The notes beneath the pieces were generated by a model. The model had not been told where the DNA came from. It ran no database searches and saw only the letters and a list, made by a program, of their open reading frames with translations. Below are positions 1-8,205 of a stretch of 64,000 nucleotides of DNA, piece by piece; the stretch's first letter is position 1, and each line of letters starts with the position of its first letter. The position numbers were made by a program, and so were the translations under genes. The stretch lies in assembly GCF_014640555.1 (NCBI RefSeq), contig NZ_BMHE01000031.1, forward strand, positions 1 to 64,000, in the 5' to 3' direction. Source of the DNA: Paenibacillus marchantiophytorum. Its GTDB lineage: Bacteria; Bacillota; Bacilli; Paenibacillales; NBRC-103111.

Positions 1-200
1 TAATTCTCTCATGCGAGAAAACCAATTATCCGGTCTTAGCTATCGTTTCCGATAGTTATCCCGATCTGTTAGGCAGGTTACCTACGTGTTACTCACCCGT
101 CCGCCGCTAACTTGTCCCCGAAGGAAAAAATCCGCTCGACTTGCATGTATTAGGCACGCCGCCAGCGTTCGTCCTGAGCCAGGATCAAACTCTCCATAGT
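1..200 (-). rRNA. rrs: 16S ribosomal RNA, 5' end (partial)
   Basis: Read on the minus strand, this stretch contains the universal 16S start AGAGTTTGATCCTGGCTCAG followed by the conserved GACGAACGCTGGCGGCGTGC block and the helix-6 and V1 region. The gene runs leftward out of the window, so only about the first 200 nt are present. The 5' end at about 200 was placed by setting AGAGTTT (193-187) at E. coli position 8. The sequence type is that of Paenibacillus-like Bacillales. Confidence 0.97.
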
Positions 201-372
201 AGCGGACGATTGCTCGTCCGTATATCTGAAAGCTGAAATGCTCATTGACTTGCTAGCGAGATTTTACAATCTCTTTTTGAACGATTGCTCGTTCGTGCTT
301 ACTCACTCGTTGTTCAGTTTTCAAAGATCAATTTCTTTCGTTCACTGCCGTGTTACCGGAGCAGCGAGAAGT
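201..372 (-). other. rRNA operon leader with twin palindromes
   Basis: Transcribed leader between the proximal promoter and 16S. It holds two near-identical 16-nt palindromes, GGACGATTGCTCGTCC (204-219) and GAACGATTGCTCGTTC (279-294), both with a TTGC loop. It also holds a CTTTGAAAACTGAACAAC-like block (about 310-328 on the minus strand), a motif common in bacillar rRNA leaders and spacers. Processing-stem or antitermination roles are inferred. No protein gene is supported here. Confidence 0.6.
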
Positions 373-402
373 AATATACCACAGCTCGTTCATCAATTGC
401 AA
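373..402 (-). promoter_or_regulatory. rrn promoter, proximal
   Basis: On the minus strand, -35 TTGCAA (402-397) and -10 TATATT (378-373) are separated by 18 bp and drive transcription leftward into 16S. Confidence 0.6.
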
Positions 403-481
403 GCATTTATTTTTCTCAACAATTTCTGTCGTTATCTGTCGTTATCTGTCGGTGTTTGCTGCTTCAAAAGCAACGAGGAAT

Positions 482-510
482 AATGTACCATGCTCAGAAA
501 ACAATTACAA
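482..510 (-). promoter_or_regulatory. rrn promoter, distal
   Basis: On the minus strand, -35 TTGTAA (510-505) and -10 TACATT (487-482) have a 17-bp spacer. Tandem promoters are typical of rrn operons. Between the two promoters lies a short direct repeat of CGTTATCTGT (about 429-450). A further TATAAT (564-559, minus) lacks a recognisable -35. Confidence 0.55.
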
Positions 511-583
511 CCCCTTCCGAAATGTTCTACTATTGCCACTGTTTTGAATGTTCCTCCAATTATAGTGCGCCTATTCGAAGCGG

Positions 584-626
584 TGTGATGAATATCACAG
601 AATCATGACGGGATGCGAGATATAAT
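584..626 (+). promoter_or_regulatory. CRP/FNR-type site at -41.5 plus -10 of STAS gene
   Basis: The perfect palindrome TGTGATGAATATCACA (584-599) fits the CRP/FNR-family half-site pattern TGTGA-N6-TCACA, also used by Bacillus Fnr. It is followed after 21 bp by a consensus -10 TATAAT (621-626). With the start site predicted at about 633, the palindrome centre (591.5) sits at -41.5, the class II activator position. No -35 hexamer is evident, as expected for an activator-dependent promoter. The same arrangement recurs at 1110-1152. Confidence 0.65.
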
Positions 627-710
627 TACGTATGTTTGTTTAAATGAATATACGAACGGAAAAGCACACAACCGTAGCAATTTTGTTTGAAATTACAGGG
701 AGGTTTGCTT

Positions 711-998
711 ATGTGCTACGAAATCAAGAATAACGAGCAACAAATAGACGTCATTTTAAACGGATTTATCGGCGTAAAAGAAGCAACCTCCATCAGGCAA
801 ATATTGTTTCCACTCTTTCAACAAGAATTTCACAGTCTCACTTTCCATCTGGGGGCAGTTACGGAAATGGACAGCTCTGGACTCGGTCTATTACTGGCCG
901 TGCAGAAGATCGCAACAGATCACAACGCCAGCGTTTCGTTTAGAGATGTCAATGAACAACTAAAAGAACGTTTATACATGGCGGGTATACGGCTGTAA
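711..998 (+). CDS. STAS-domain anti-sigma factor antagonist-like protein
   Basis: A 95-residue single STAS domain of the SpoIIAA/RsbV type. The signature MDSSGLGLLL, with the phosphorylatable serine (second S), is intact about two thirds along the protein, and length matches the family. In known members the dephosphorylated form binds an anti-sigma kinase and releases a sigma factor. No partner kinase or sigma factor lies nearby, so the target is unknown. The start at 711 is preferred because AGGGAGG lies 7 bp upstream; an in-frame ATG at 687 has no ribosome site. The gene is monocistronic, with a CRP/FNR-like activator site upstream and a strong terminator downstream. Because the next gene is a cyclic-di-GMP enzyme under the same type of box, a shared signalling response is likely by inference. 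Confidence 0.85.
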   Translation: MCYEIKNNEQQIDVILNGFIGVKEATSIRQILFPLFQQEFHSLTFHLGAVTEMDSSGLGLLLAVQKIATDHNASVSFRDVNEQLKERLYMAGIRL

Positions 999-1012
999 TT
1001 AAGTAGGAATGC

Positions 1013-1052
1013 AAAGGAGCTAAGCGGCTAGTAACTGCTTAGCTCCTTTTTT
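1013..1052 (+). terminator. Rho-independent terminator
   Basis: The stem AAAGGAGCTAAGC / GCTTAGCTCCTTT with an 11-nt loop is followed by a T run. It closes the STAS gene. Confidence 0.9.
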
Positions 1053-1109
1053 GGGGCGTCCACCGCAGCTTTCTTGGGCAGGCTTTGGAATCCAAGGCTA
1101 ACTTCTAGG

Positions 1110-1152
1110 TGTGATTTACATCACAGTTGGCTCCTGTCAGGCAAGATATAAT
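1110..1152 (+). promoter_or_regulatory. CRP/FNR-type site at -41.5 plus -10 of GGDEF-EAL gene
   Basis: The palindrome TGTGATTTACATCACA (1110-1125) is followed after 21 bp by TATAAT (1147-1152). Its centre at 1117.5 is 41.5 bp before a predicted start at 1159. Spacing and architecture are identical to the site at 584-626, although the intervening sequence differs. Confidence 0.65.
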
Positions 1153-1202
1153 TAGGTATATGGCTTGGATAAAGCGGCACTGCAGCAGAGAGGGGTTCTT
1201 CC

Positions 1203-3287
1203 ATGAATCGACATCATCCACATACAGAAGCCCTAAGAGATAGGCAAACAGCAGACATGTTCGTATTGTCTTATGCCAGAATATTTCACGATTCACAGGA
1301 AGCCATTATGGTTACGGATCCGCACTCGAGAATCATGAGCGTAAATCCCGCTTTCGAATTAATCACGGGCTATAACGAATCGGAAGTCATCGGACAAAAG
1401 CCCAGCATGCTGAAATCCAGCTTTCAGGATCCCGGATTCTACATTAACATGTGGGCATCTATTCATCAGGACGGAAAGTGGCAAGGGGAGATTTGGAATC
1501 GCAGAAAAAACGGAGAAATATATCCAGAGTGGCTCTCCATTAATTCCGTTAAGGACGAAAATGGGGTTCTGATTAATTACGTAGGCATGTTCTCTGACAT
1601 TACGCTGCGTAAGAATACAATATCTAAGCTCAGGCTGCATGCACAAGTGTTCAGCAATGCTAGCGAGGGCATCATGATAACCGATAAACAGCTCAAAATT
1701 CTTTCCGTGAATCAAGCCTTCACAACGATGACTGGATACACGGAACAGGAAGCTGCCGGGCATACGCCGCGATTGCTTCATTCCGGTCTGCAGAATCAAT
1801 ATTTTTATATCCGAATGTGGGAAAGAATTCATACAACCGGCTTCTGGGAAGGCGAAATTTGGAACAAGAGGAAAAATGGCGAGTTGTACCCCGAGTGGCT
1901 GTCCGTAACGACCATGCGGGATGAAAAGGGGAATATTACGAATTACATTGGCATGTTCACCGATATTACAGAGCGTAAGCAGACGGAGGAGCGCTTGAAA
2001 TATTTGGCCCATTTCGATAAATTAACGGGGCTGCCTAATCGTGCCTTGCTTAGTGAATTGGTGAACGAAGCTACCATCAGGAGCATTGAAACAAACCGCA
2101 AGCTGGCTGTTTGTTTTATTGACCTCGATCGTTTCAAAATGGTTAACGACTCTTTGGGACATAGTGTCGGAGACAAGCTGCTCCAGCAAGTTGCCAAGCG
2201 ATTGATTTCCGCCGTGAGAAAGGACGATATCGTGTCCCGGCTGGGCGGCGACGAGTTTATTATCGTTCTGCAGGATTTGCAGGAACCTGCAGAAGCGGTC
2301 ACCATTGCCAACCAGCTTATCGCCAGCATCAAAAAGCCCTTCTCGGTGGAGGACAATGAGCTCTATATTAACGCAAGCATTGGCATCTGCATGTATCCTA
2401 AGCATGGCGAGGATTTCGAAACGCTGCTTATGCACGCCGATTTGGCCATGTACCAAGCCAAACTTCAAAATGGCGGGTTCCAATTTTTCAACAAAAGCAT
2501 CATAAGCACTTTCCTGCGAAAGCTTGACCTGGAGAACGAACTGCGATGGGCGATTGCCAAGAATCAGTTCACTCTCTTTTATCAGCCGCAAGTCAGCGTA
2601 GAAACCGGTCGGATAGAAGGAATGGAAGCGCTGATCCGCTGGAATCATCCTATACTCGGACCTGTCTCGCCAGGAGAATTCATTCCGATTGCAGAGGAAA
2701 CAGGGATTATCATGGATATCGGCAAGTGGGTATTGAAAGAGGTTTGCTTGCAGCTCAACCGCTGGCTCTCAGCCTCGCTTGTCGTTCCTGCGATTGCCGT
2801 TAATTTATCGGCTAGACAGTTTCTGGCGCCAGACTTGGCCTCGTCCATTCATGAGATTGTACATCAGACTAACTGCAACCCTAAGCATATCGTGCTCGAA
2901 ATAACGGAGAGCAGCAGCATGCACGACATCGAATCGGTGTTACCCATCCTGCATGAGCTCAAATCATTCGGCTTCCAAATCGCGATAGACGATTTCGGCA
3001 AGGGCTACTCGGCTCTCGGGTATATCAAACAGTTCCCTATTGATATTCTGAAGATCGACAAGAGCTTCGTCCAAGAACTGACAAGTGATTCCAAGAGCGC
3101 AGTCATCACCAAAGCGATCATCGACATGTCTCATGGCATGGATCTTAGAGTCATTGCAGAGGGCGTTGAGACCTTGGAGCAACTGGAATGCCTGCGAAGA
3201 ATGAACTGCGACATGGTACAAGGTTATTTCATTGATCGTCCTATGCCGACTGAGCAGCTCGAAAAACATTACTTAAACGAAGTGTGA
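1203..3287 (+). CDS. PAS-PAS-GGDEF-EAL cyclic-di-GMP signalling protein
   Basis: A 694-residue soluble protein with no membrane segments. Two tandem PAS domains (about 25-135 and 150-260) are close copies of each other, each ending in a GMF(S/T)DIT motif. A GGDEF domain (about 265-425) carries an intact RLGGDEF active site and an RKDD I-site five residues before it, indicating product inhibition. A C-terminal EAL domain (about 440-690) has the EAL motif within GMEALIRW and the loop-6 motif DDFGKGYSALGY. Both diguanylate cyclase and phosphodiesterase activities therefore look possible, switched by the PAS sensors. Cofactor-binding residues cannot be assigned by eye; the FNR-type promoter suggests an oxygen or redox input. 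The start at 1203 follows GAGAGGGG. It converges with the ABC permease gene, leaving only 10 bp between stop codons and no visible terminator. Confidence 0.93.
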   Translation: MNRHHPHTEALRDRQTADMFVLSYARIFHDSQEAIMVTDPHSRIMSVNPAFELITGYNESEVIGQKPSMLKSSFQDPGFYINMWASIHQDGKWQGEIWNRRKNGEIYPEWLSINSVKDENGVLINYVGMFSDITLRKNTISKLRLHAQVFSNASEGIMITDKQLKILSVNQAFTTMTGYTEQEAAGHTPRLLHSGLQNQYFYIRMWERIHTTGFWEGEIWNKRKNGELYPEWLSVTTMRDEKGNITNYIGMFTDITERKQTEERLKYLAHFDKLTGLPNRALLSELVNEATIRSIETNRKLAVCFIDLDRFKMVNDSLGHSVGDKLLQQVAKRLISAVRKDDIVSRLGGDEFIIVLQDLQEPAEAVTIANQLIASIKKPFSVEDNELYINASIGICMYPKHGEDFETLLMHADLAMYQAKLQNGGFQFFNKSIISTFLRKLDLENELRWAIAKNQFTLFYQPQVSVETGRIEGMEALIRWNHPILGPVSPGEFIPIAEETGIIMDIGKWVLKEVCLQLNRWLSASLVVPAIAVNLSARQFLAPDLASSIHEIVHQTNCNPKHIVLEITESSSMHDIESVLPILHELKSFGFQIAIDDFGKGYSALGYIKQFPIDILKIDKSFVQELTSDSKSAVITKAIIDMSHGMDLRVIAEGVETLEQLECLRRMNCDMVQGYFIDRPMPTEQLEKHYLNEV

Positions 3288-3297
3288 TCAACTAGCT

Positions 3298-4113
3298 CTA
3301 TTTAAGACCGGAATGCATGAAGCTCTCTACAAATTGACGTTGAAAGACGAAAAATGCCAATAACAGCGGTAAAACAACCAACAGCGTTGCAGCAGTTACG
3401 GTCCCCCATTGCGCTCCCGTCTCTGAGGTTTGGGCGAAAATAGCTAGTCCCACGGTGAGCGAGCGATTTTCTACCGAGTTGGTCACGATGAGCGGCCACA
3501 TGAAATTACTCCAATGCGTACTGACCGAGATCAATCCAAAAGCAATGTAGGTTGGCTTGGCGGATGGGAAATATACGTGCCATAAGGTACGCCACCACGG
3601 GCAGCCATCCACTTTGGAAGCATCGTCCAAATCTAATGGAATTTGCTTAAACGTTTGCCGCAGCAAGAAAACACCGAAGGCCGATGCCCAAAAAGGCAGC
3701 ATAACCGCTAATTTGGTATCGACTAATCCCAACTGCTTGATAACCGTATAGTTTGGAAAGATAAGAACTTCTGCCGGGATCATAATTTGCACGAGGAATA
3801 AGATAAATACAACACCTTGTCCAATAAAACGCAAACGCGCAAAGGCATAGGCAGCCAATGTTGCTGTAACGATCTGTACAGCCAGAACACCCCCTACAAT
3901 AATCAGCGTGTTGCTGTAGTATCTAAGAAAGGGAACGGTTGACCAGGCAGACACGTAGTTGCTAAATGTCGGATTCACGATCGCGAACGGGTTCGCTCTG
4001 GTAATGACTTCGCTGGACGGTGTAAATGAAGTAAACACTGTCCACACCAGCGGGATAAGGAATACAATGCCTAATACAACAACAATGGATCGATGCAATG
4101 TTCGAGCCAACAT
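3298..4113 (-). CDS. ugpE: ABC sugar/glycerol-phosphate permease (UgpE/MalG-like)
   Basis: A 271-residue inner-membrane permease of the CUT1/MalG family with about six transmembrane helices. The cytoplasmic EAA-like loop that contacts the ATPase is visible as DDASKVDG followed by YFP. It is the last gene of the run glpP - HAD - binding protein - permease - permease. The substrate is inferred from context (GlpP, glycerophosphodiesterase) to be glycerol-3-phosphate or glycerophosphodiesters, as for E. coli UgpE. Sugar specificity cannot be excluded from sequence alone. The start at 4113 follows a GGGGG site 11 bp away. No ATP-binding subunit is encoded in the cluster. Confidence 0.85.
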   Translation of the reverse strand: MLARTLHRSIVVVLGIVFLIPLVWTVFTSFTPSSEVITRANPFAIVNPTFSNYVSAWSTVPFLRYYSNTLIIVGGVLAVQIVTATLAAYAFARLRFIGQGVVFILFLVQIMIPAEVLIFPNYTVIKQLGLVDTKLAVMLPFWASAFGVFLLRQTFKQIPLDLDDASKVDGCPWWRTLWHVYFPSAKPTYIAFGLISVSTHWSNFMWPLIVTNSVENRSLTVGLAIFAQTSETGAQWGTVTAATLLVVLPLLLAFFVFQRQFVESFMHSGLK

Positions 4114-4128
4114 AAGTCAGATTACCCC

Positions 4129-5025
4129 CTAGTAATGAACACGCTTGTCCAAATAAGCATAGTTGAATATAGAAACCGCAAGTAAAATAACAAGCAGCAC
4201 AACGGTCAGTACGGATGCCCTGCCCATATCCCAGAAACTAAAGGCTGTCTCATATATGTGATATAACAGCAGATTACTGGCATTATCCGGTCCGCCTTTC
4301 GTCATAATATACAGGTGATCGACCAGCTTGAAGGAATTCGTAATGGCTATAATCAGGACGAATAAAGTAGTTGGCATCAATAACGGAAACGTAATTTTGC
4401 GAAAAACGTGCCAAGGCCGTGCGCCCTCCACTTCAGCAGCCTCGTACACTTCCCTAGGCAAATTCTGCAAGCCAGCCAAATAAAAAATCATGAAAAACCC
4501 GGCTTCCTTCCAAATGACCATGATAATCATCGAAAAAGTAACCCAATGCGGATCCCCCAACCAGTTATGAGTCGGCACGCCTATATAACCCAGAAATTTA
4601 TCCAGCAAGCCATAATCAGGCGTATAAATGAACAACCAGATGTTCGCTATCGCAATCATCGGGATTATTGTCGGATAGAAAAAGGCTGCTCGTAGAATGC
4701 TGGTTCCTATCAGCTTGTTATTCACCCAAACCGCTAAATAAATGGCCAATAATAGACTTGTTGGCACGGTTCCGATAGAAAGAAGAATATTGTTTTTCAT
4801 TACTTTCATAAACACTTCATCTTGCAAAACGTGGGCATACTGCTCGAATCCAACAAACTTCTGGACGGATAGTGTAGAGCTGAAGAAACTCAAATACACC
4901 GATTTAATCGTCGGATAGAATGTAAAAAGCGCCAGCAATATGAGGGAAGGAAGAAGCAAAGCATAGGCAAAAGCATTTTCTTTCCAGTTGATTTTCCTTC
5001 TTGTTAGCAGCGCTTGCTGTTTCAA
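4129..5025 (-). CDS. ugpA: ABC sugar/glycerol-phosphate permease (UgpA/MalF-like)
   Basis: A 298-residue CUT1-family permease, partner of the following gene, with about six transmembrane segments. The EAA loop is clear as EAAEVEGARPWHVFRKITFP. It starts at a TTG (5025-5023) a few bases after GGGGGGA; no better start is seen. It is separated from the downstream permease by 15 bp and from the binding-protein gene by about 100 bp containing a strong hairpin, which probably adjusts relative expression. Function is inferred to be glycerol-3-phosphate-type uptake from neighbouring glpP and the secreted phosphodiesterase. Confidence 0.85.
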   Translation of the reverse strand: MKQQALLTRRKINWKENAFAYALLLPSLILLALFTFYPTIKSVYLSFFSSTLSVQKFVGFEQYAHVLQDEVFMKVMKNNILLSIGTVPTSLLLAIYLAVWVNNKLIGTSILRAAFFYPTIIPMIAIANIWLFIYTPDYGLLDKFLGYIGVPTHNWLGDPHWVTFSMIIMVIWKEAGFFMIFYLAGLQNLPREVYEAAEVEGARPWHVFRKITFPLLMPTTLFVLIIAITNSFKLVDHLYIMTKGGPDNASNLLLYHIYETAFSFWDMGRASVLTVVLLVILLAVSIFNYAYLDKRVHY

Positions 5026-5063
5026 ATAAATCCCCCCGCACCTTGGATATCTGTATATTCTTG

Positions 5064-5104
5064 GATGTGGCTATCACGGCACATTCTCCCTGATAGCCAC
5101 ACCC
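5064..5104 (-). other. Intercistronic hairpin between ugpB and ugpA
   Basis: The near-perfect inverted repeat (GATGTGGCTATCA / TGATAGCCACACCC, 14-nt loop) has no T run after it on the minus strand. Such hairpins commonly protect the upstream binding-protein mRNA from 3' exonucleases, giving excess binding protein over permeases. That role is inferred. Confidence 0.7.
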
Positions 5105-5125
5105 TTCTACTAAAAATTAAACGAC

Positions 5126-6466
5126 TTATTTACGGAACGTTTTCAAAATGTCATCTGCCTGCTGTTGGGATTTATCAAGGGCCTCTTTGGGCGACATATT
5201 GCCGAGCAAAGCAGCTTGAATGTTATCGTTAAACAATTTGGTCACTTGTCCGTTCTGGAACGTGGATAATTCACTGTCTGCATATTGAAGCTGATCTCTG
5301 GCAACAGCGGCTTGCGGGAAGTCCTTCACGTAATTCTTGAGCAGGTCTGTCTCGTAAGCTGCTTTGGTTGTGCCTACATAACCCGTATCAATCGACCACT
5401 GCGCCACACGCTGCGGCTGCGTCAAGAATTCGATGAACTTCACAGCCGCTTTCTTGCGGTCTTCTGGAATGCTTTTGAACACATACAAGTTGCCCCCGCC
5501 TGTCGGAGAGCCGTATTTCTTGTTAGCCGGCAGGAACGATACCCCAAAATCAAATTTGGCGTCCGTTTTCACTTTCGTCAGGTTCCCCGTCGTGTGATAC
5601 ATCATAGCCGTCTTCCCGCTGATGAAATCCGATGGCACCGTTGCCCACTCCAGCGTGCCTTCTGGCATGACTTTATCTTTGCGGCCCAAATCCGTGTAGT
5701 ATTGCAGCGCTTCTTGCACCTCAGGCTTGTTGAAATATACATTTTTCCCATCATTAGAGACGATGTTCGTGCCTGTTTGCAGAGAAAGTGCCTGCAGCAT
5801 CCAGTATTGGTAGCCCGTACTTGGAATTTCGATCCCCCACTGCGATGTTTTGCCAGCGCTGTCTTTCACAGTCAGCTTGCTCGCCGCTTCACGCATTTCG
5901 GTCCAGTTCGCCGGGGCCTTATCCGGGTTAAGCCCTGCTTTTTTGAACAAATCTTTGTTGTAATAAAGGACGATCGTGCTGCGCTGGAAAGGAACACTCC
6001 ATACCGTTTCCCCTGACTTCGTATTCCCCATGAAAGCATCATAAAAACCGTTAAAATACCCTTTGTTGAAACGCGGTGTTAAATCCTCTATGGCATTCAT
6101 CGAGAGCAAGCTGTACAAGTCCGTTGAAAGCAGCACCGCTAAGTCCGGAGAAGTCCCGCCCTGCACGGAGGTGACGACTTTGGTCATCGTATCTTGATAA
6201 CTTCCTCCATAGACCGGCTTCACGGTAATCGTCGGATTTTCTTTGTGAAAATCAGATGCCAGTTGATCAATTAACTTCGTAATAGGGCCACCAACAGCCA
6301 CTGGAAAATAGAACTGCAGCTCCACAGGTTTCGCGTCCTGTTTAACAGTCGTGTCTGGTGTAGAAGCCGCCTCGCTGGCAGGAGCAGCTTTCGGTGTGCT
6401 TTCACCTTGTCCACAAGCCGTTGTGACCAGCGCTATTGCCGCTAATGTAAGAAATACTTTTTTCAT
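5126..6466 (-). CDS. ugpB: ABC transporter solute-binding lipoprotein (UgpB-like)
   Basis: A 446-residue extracellular binding protein of the CUT1 family. The N-terminus has a signal peptide ending in a lipobox-like TTAC (Cys about 18), so it should be lipid-anchored. The mature domain shows the family hallmarks KPVYGGSYQD and an STIVLYYNKDLFKKAGL block resembling UgpB. The ribosome site GGGAGG lies 8 bp before the ATG. The upstream neighbour is a HAD phosphatase and the downstream genes are two permeases. The substrate is assigned as glycerol-3-phosphate or a glycerophosphodiester by resemblance and context; the binding residues were not verified. Confidence 0.85.
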   Translation of the reverse strand: MKKVFLTLAAIALVTTACGQGESTPKAAPASEAASTPDTTVKQDAKPVELQFYFPVAVGGPITKLIDQLASDFHKENPTITVKPVYGGSYQDTMTKVVTSVQGGTSPDLAVLLSTDLYSLLSMNAIEDLTPRFNKGYFNGFYDAFMGNTKSGETVWSVPFQRSTIVLYYNKDLFKKAGLNPDKAPANWTEMREAASKLTVKDSAGKTSQWGIEIPSTGYQYWMLQALSLQTGTNIVSNDGKNVYFNKPEVQEALQYYTDLGRKDKVMPEGTLEWATVPSDFISGKTAMMYHTTGNLTKVKTDAKFDFGVSFLPANKKYGSPTGGGNLYVFKSIPEDRKKAAVKFIEFLTQPQRVAQWSIDTGYVGTTKAAYETDLLKNYVKDFPQAAVARDQLQYADSELSTFQNGQVTKLFNDNIQAALLGNMSPKEALDKSQQQADDILKTFRK

Positions 6467-6491
6467 TGTTCATTCCTCCCGAGATTAGGTT

Positions 6492-7352
6492 TTATTTGAT
6501 TTCGCTGAGTGAAGCCAGTACATAATCAGGCTTGATCCCCTGGAGCATGATATCTTTGCGAGAATCCGCTCCAGTCAAAACGAGTGCTGTATACATGCCA
6601 TTGGCATTGCCGAAACAGATATCGGTAGATACTCGGTCACCTACCATCAGGCACGCTTCTGGCGCGAAAGCCAGCTTCTCCAATGCCTTTTTGGCGTAGT
6701 ATTCCGAGGGTTTGCCAATCACTTTATAAACCGACTGCGAACTTGCCGTTTCCAGCGCTTTGACCAAAGACCAGGTATCGGGAATCGCCCCATCCTCCAG
6801 CGGGCAAAATGGATCCGGGTTAGCAGCAATCAATTGCGCTCCATTGCGAAGAGCACTCATCCCGAGTGTTAATTTCTCATACGTAAACTGCCTGTCCAAT
6901 CCGACGAGAACATGTGTCGCGCTAAGCGGGTCATTCGTCGTTTCTACACCGTGTTGCTCCATCTCATTCCTCATGGCTTGCTCGCCAATCATCAGCACCT
7001 TAGCCTCAGGCAAATACTCCTGAAAGTACATTCTCGATACACATAAGGCCGTTAAAATATCTTCTTGGGAGCAGGCAATTCCTAGCTGCGAAAGACGTTC
7101 ATGCACGCCCTCTCGCGTATGTGTTGTCGTATTCGTCACGAAGAGAATCGATTTCCCGCTTTCGCGAAGCTTGTCAATCGTGGACAACACGCCTGGCAAA
7201 AGTTGATTTCCAGCGTATACGGTACCGTCCAAATCGAACAAATAGCCGTCAAAAGCAAAGATTCCTTTGGGCACTTTCTGTTGCTCTCGGTTAACTTCTT
7301 CTCCACCTGAGGGTTCGAAGCCATTCTTAGGATGTGCAACGCGCTCTGACAC
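6492..7352 (-). CDS. HAD-family phosphatase, NagD/AraL type
   Basis: A 286-residue HAD IIA hydrolase. Motif I is FDLDGTVYAG with the nucleophilic and acid/base aspartates, motif II is FVTNTT, and motif IV is the GDRVSTDICFGN region near residue 240. Known NagD/AraL enzymes dephosphorylate small phosphorylated metabolites such as sugar phosphates, p-nitrophenyl phosphate or glycerol-phosphate-like compounds. Here the neighbours suggest an intracellular phosphorylated product of glycerophosphodiester uptake, by inference. The start is a GTG at 7352-7350 with AAAAGGGG 8 bp upstream. An unusually hydrophilic 25-residue N-terminal extension precedes the HAD core. It lies immediately after an attenuator-type leader hairpin, so it is probably under GlpP antitermination. 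Confidence 0.85.
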   Translation of the reverse strand: MSERVAHPKNGFEPSGGEEVNREQQKVPKGIFAFDGYLFDLDGTVYAGNQLLPGVLSTIDKLRESGKSILFVTNTTTHTREGVHERLSQLGIACSQEDILTALCVSRMYFQEYLPEAKVLMIGEQAMRNEMEQHGVETTNDPLSATHVLVGLDRQFTYEKLTLGMSALRNGAQLIAANPDPFCPLEDGAIPDTWSLVKALETASSQSVYKVIGKPSEYYAKKALEKLAFAPEACLMVGDRVSTDICFGNANGMYTALVLTGADSRKDIMLQGIKPDYVLASLSEIK

Positions 7353-7369
7353 AGTTTCTACCCCTTTTC

Positions 7370-7480
7370 ACAGAAAAATAAAAACCCTTGTTCGAAAATG
7401 CGAAAATAAGCCTCGGTGAAACATAACAAAAATGATATGCTCCAGCTTATTTTCGCACTTTGCAGAACAAGGGTTTTCTC
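7370..7480 (-). promoter_or_regulatory. GlpP-type antiterminator/terminator leader of the ugp operon
   Basis: On the minus strand, GGAGAAAACCCTTGTTC opens an exceptionally long inverted repeat. Arm pairs are 7465-7477 with 7381-7393 (13 bp, perfect) and 7445-7456 with 7400-7411 (12 bp, perfect), around a 33-nt loop. The repeat ends in TTTTTATTTTT just before the GTG of the HAD gene. This is an intrinsic terminator in a leader, as in GlpP-controlled glp leaders of Bacillus, and the antiterminator protein gene sits directly upstream. The opening block is shared with the leader at 13676-13756. A -10-like TATAAT lies at 7540-7535. Confidence 0.7.
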
Positions 7481-7593
7481 CAATTCTCAACCCATCATTA
7501 CCGGTAAGGTGCTGAATATTTAATTATTAAGTTGATTATAATCCCGCTTTATCACCGGTATATTAAATCCATGTAGAGAATTTGTAAATCGAC

Positions 7594-8130
7594 TTACCAC
7601 ATGGCAGGATCCCCGGTTGAGATGTAATCAGCTCCGCTCGCCAACGCTTCCGTCATCTCATGCTCGTAGCGAATTAATCCACCAACGATTAACGGCTGTT
7701 TAATGGTTCCCTTAAGCTCGCGAATCACTCTCGGCATTAAACCGGGCATAAGCTCAACCTCGTCAGGCTGACTGCTGTTGATCATGCGAATGGCTGTCTG
7801 AATAGCAGCTGAATCAATCGCAAATATACGTTGAATTGTCTTCAAGCCAGCTTGTCTCGCTGCCGTAACCGCCGCTGATTTGGTTGTCAGAATGCCGTCT
7901 ATCTGAAATTTCTCGGCTAAATAACTGATCGCATAAGAATCTTTCCCTAGACCCGCAACCATCTCCATATGGACGTAAACCTTTTTACCCGAATCATGGG
8001 CTTGTCTAATGATCGACTCCAAATTCCCAATATGACCGGTCATTAAATTGATTCTCTCCACTTTACTCTGCAGCATCTTCGGAATTTGTTCCTCTTTCGT
8101 GACTGAAGCGATTATCGGGAACGGGTTCAT
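7594..8130 (-). CDS. glpP: Glycerol-3-phosphate-responsive antiterminator GlpP
   Basis: A 178-residue protein matching the GlpP family over its full length: N-terminal PIIASVT, a TIM-barrel-like alternation, EVELMPGLMPRVI and GGLIRYEHEM near residue 150, and the typical C-terminal STGDPAMW. In Bacillus, GlpP with glycerol-3-phosphate binds mRNA leaders and prevents termination ahead of glp genes. Ribosome site GGAGGTG lies 6 bp before the ATG. It lies between a glycerophosphodiesterase gene (upstream) and the Ugp-like operon (downstream), and both have matching leader hairpins. It would thus couple intracellular glycerol phosphate to scavenging and uptake. Confidence 0.95.
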   Translation of the reverse strand: MNPFPIIASVTKEEQIPKMLQSKVERINLMTGHIGNLESIIRQAHDSGKKVYVHMEMVAGLGKDSYAISYLAEKFQIDGILTTKSAAVTAARQAGLKTIQRIFAIDSAAIQTAIRMINSSQPDEVELMPGLMPRVIRELKGTIKQPLIVGGLIRYEHEMTEALASGADYISTGDPAMW

Positions 8131-8205
8131 CTGTGCACCTCCAAAAGAAACATACCTTCATCCCAAAGCGTAACATGCTTATGTTTGCTGAGTATAAACC
8201 GCAGA

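Noticed and set aside
238..547. Open frames in the rRNA upstream region
   Set aside because: They lie across the rRNA leader and promoters, oppose rRNA transcription and have no ribosome sites or protein-like composition.
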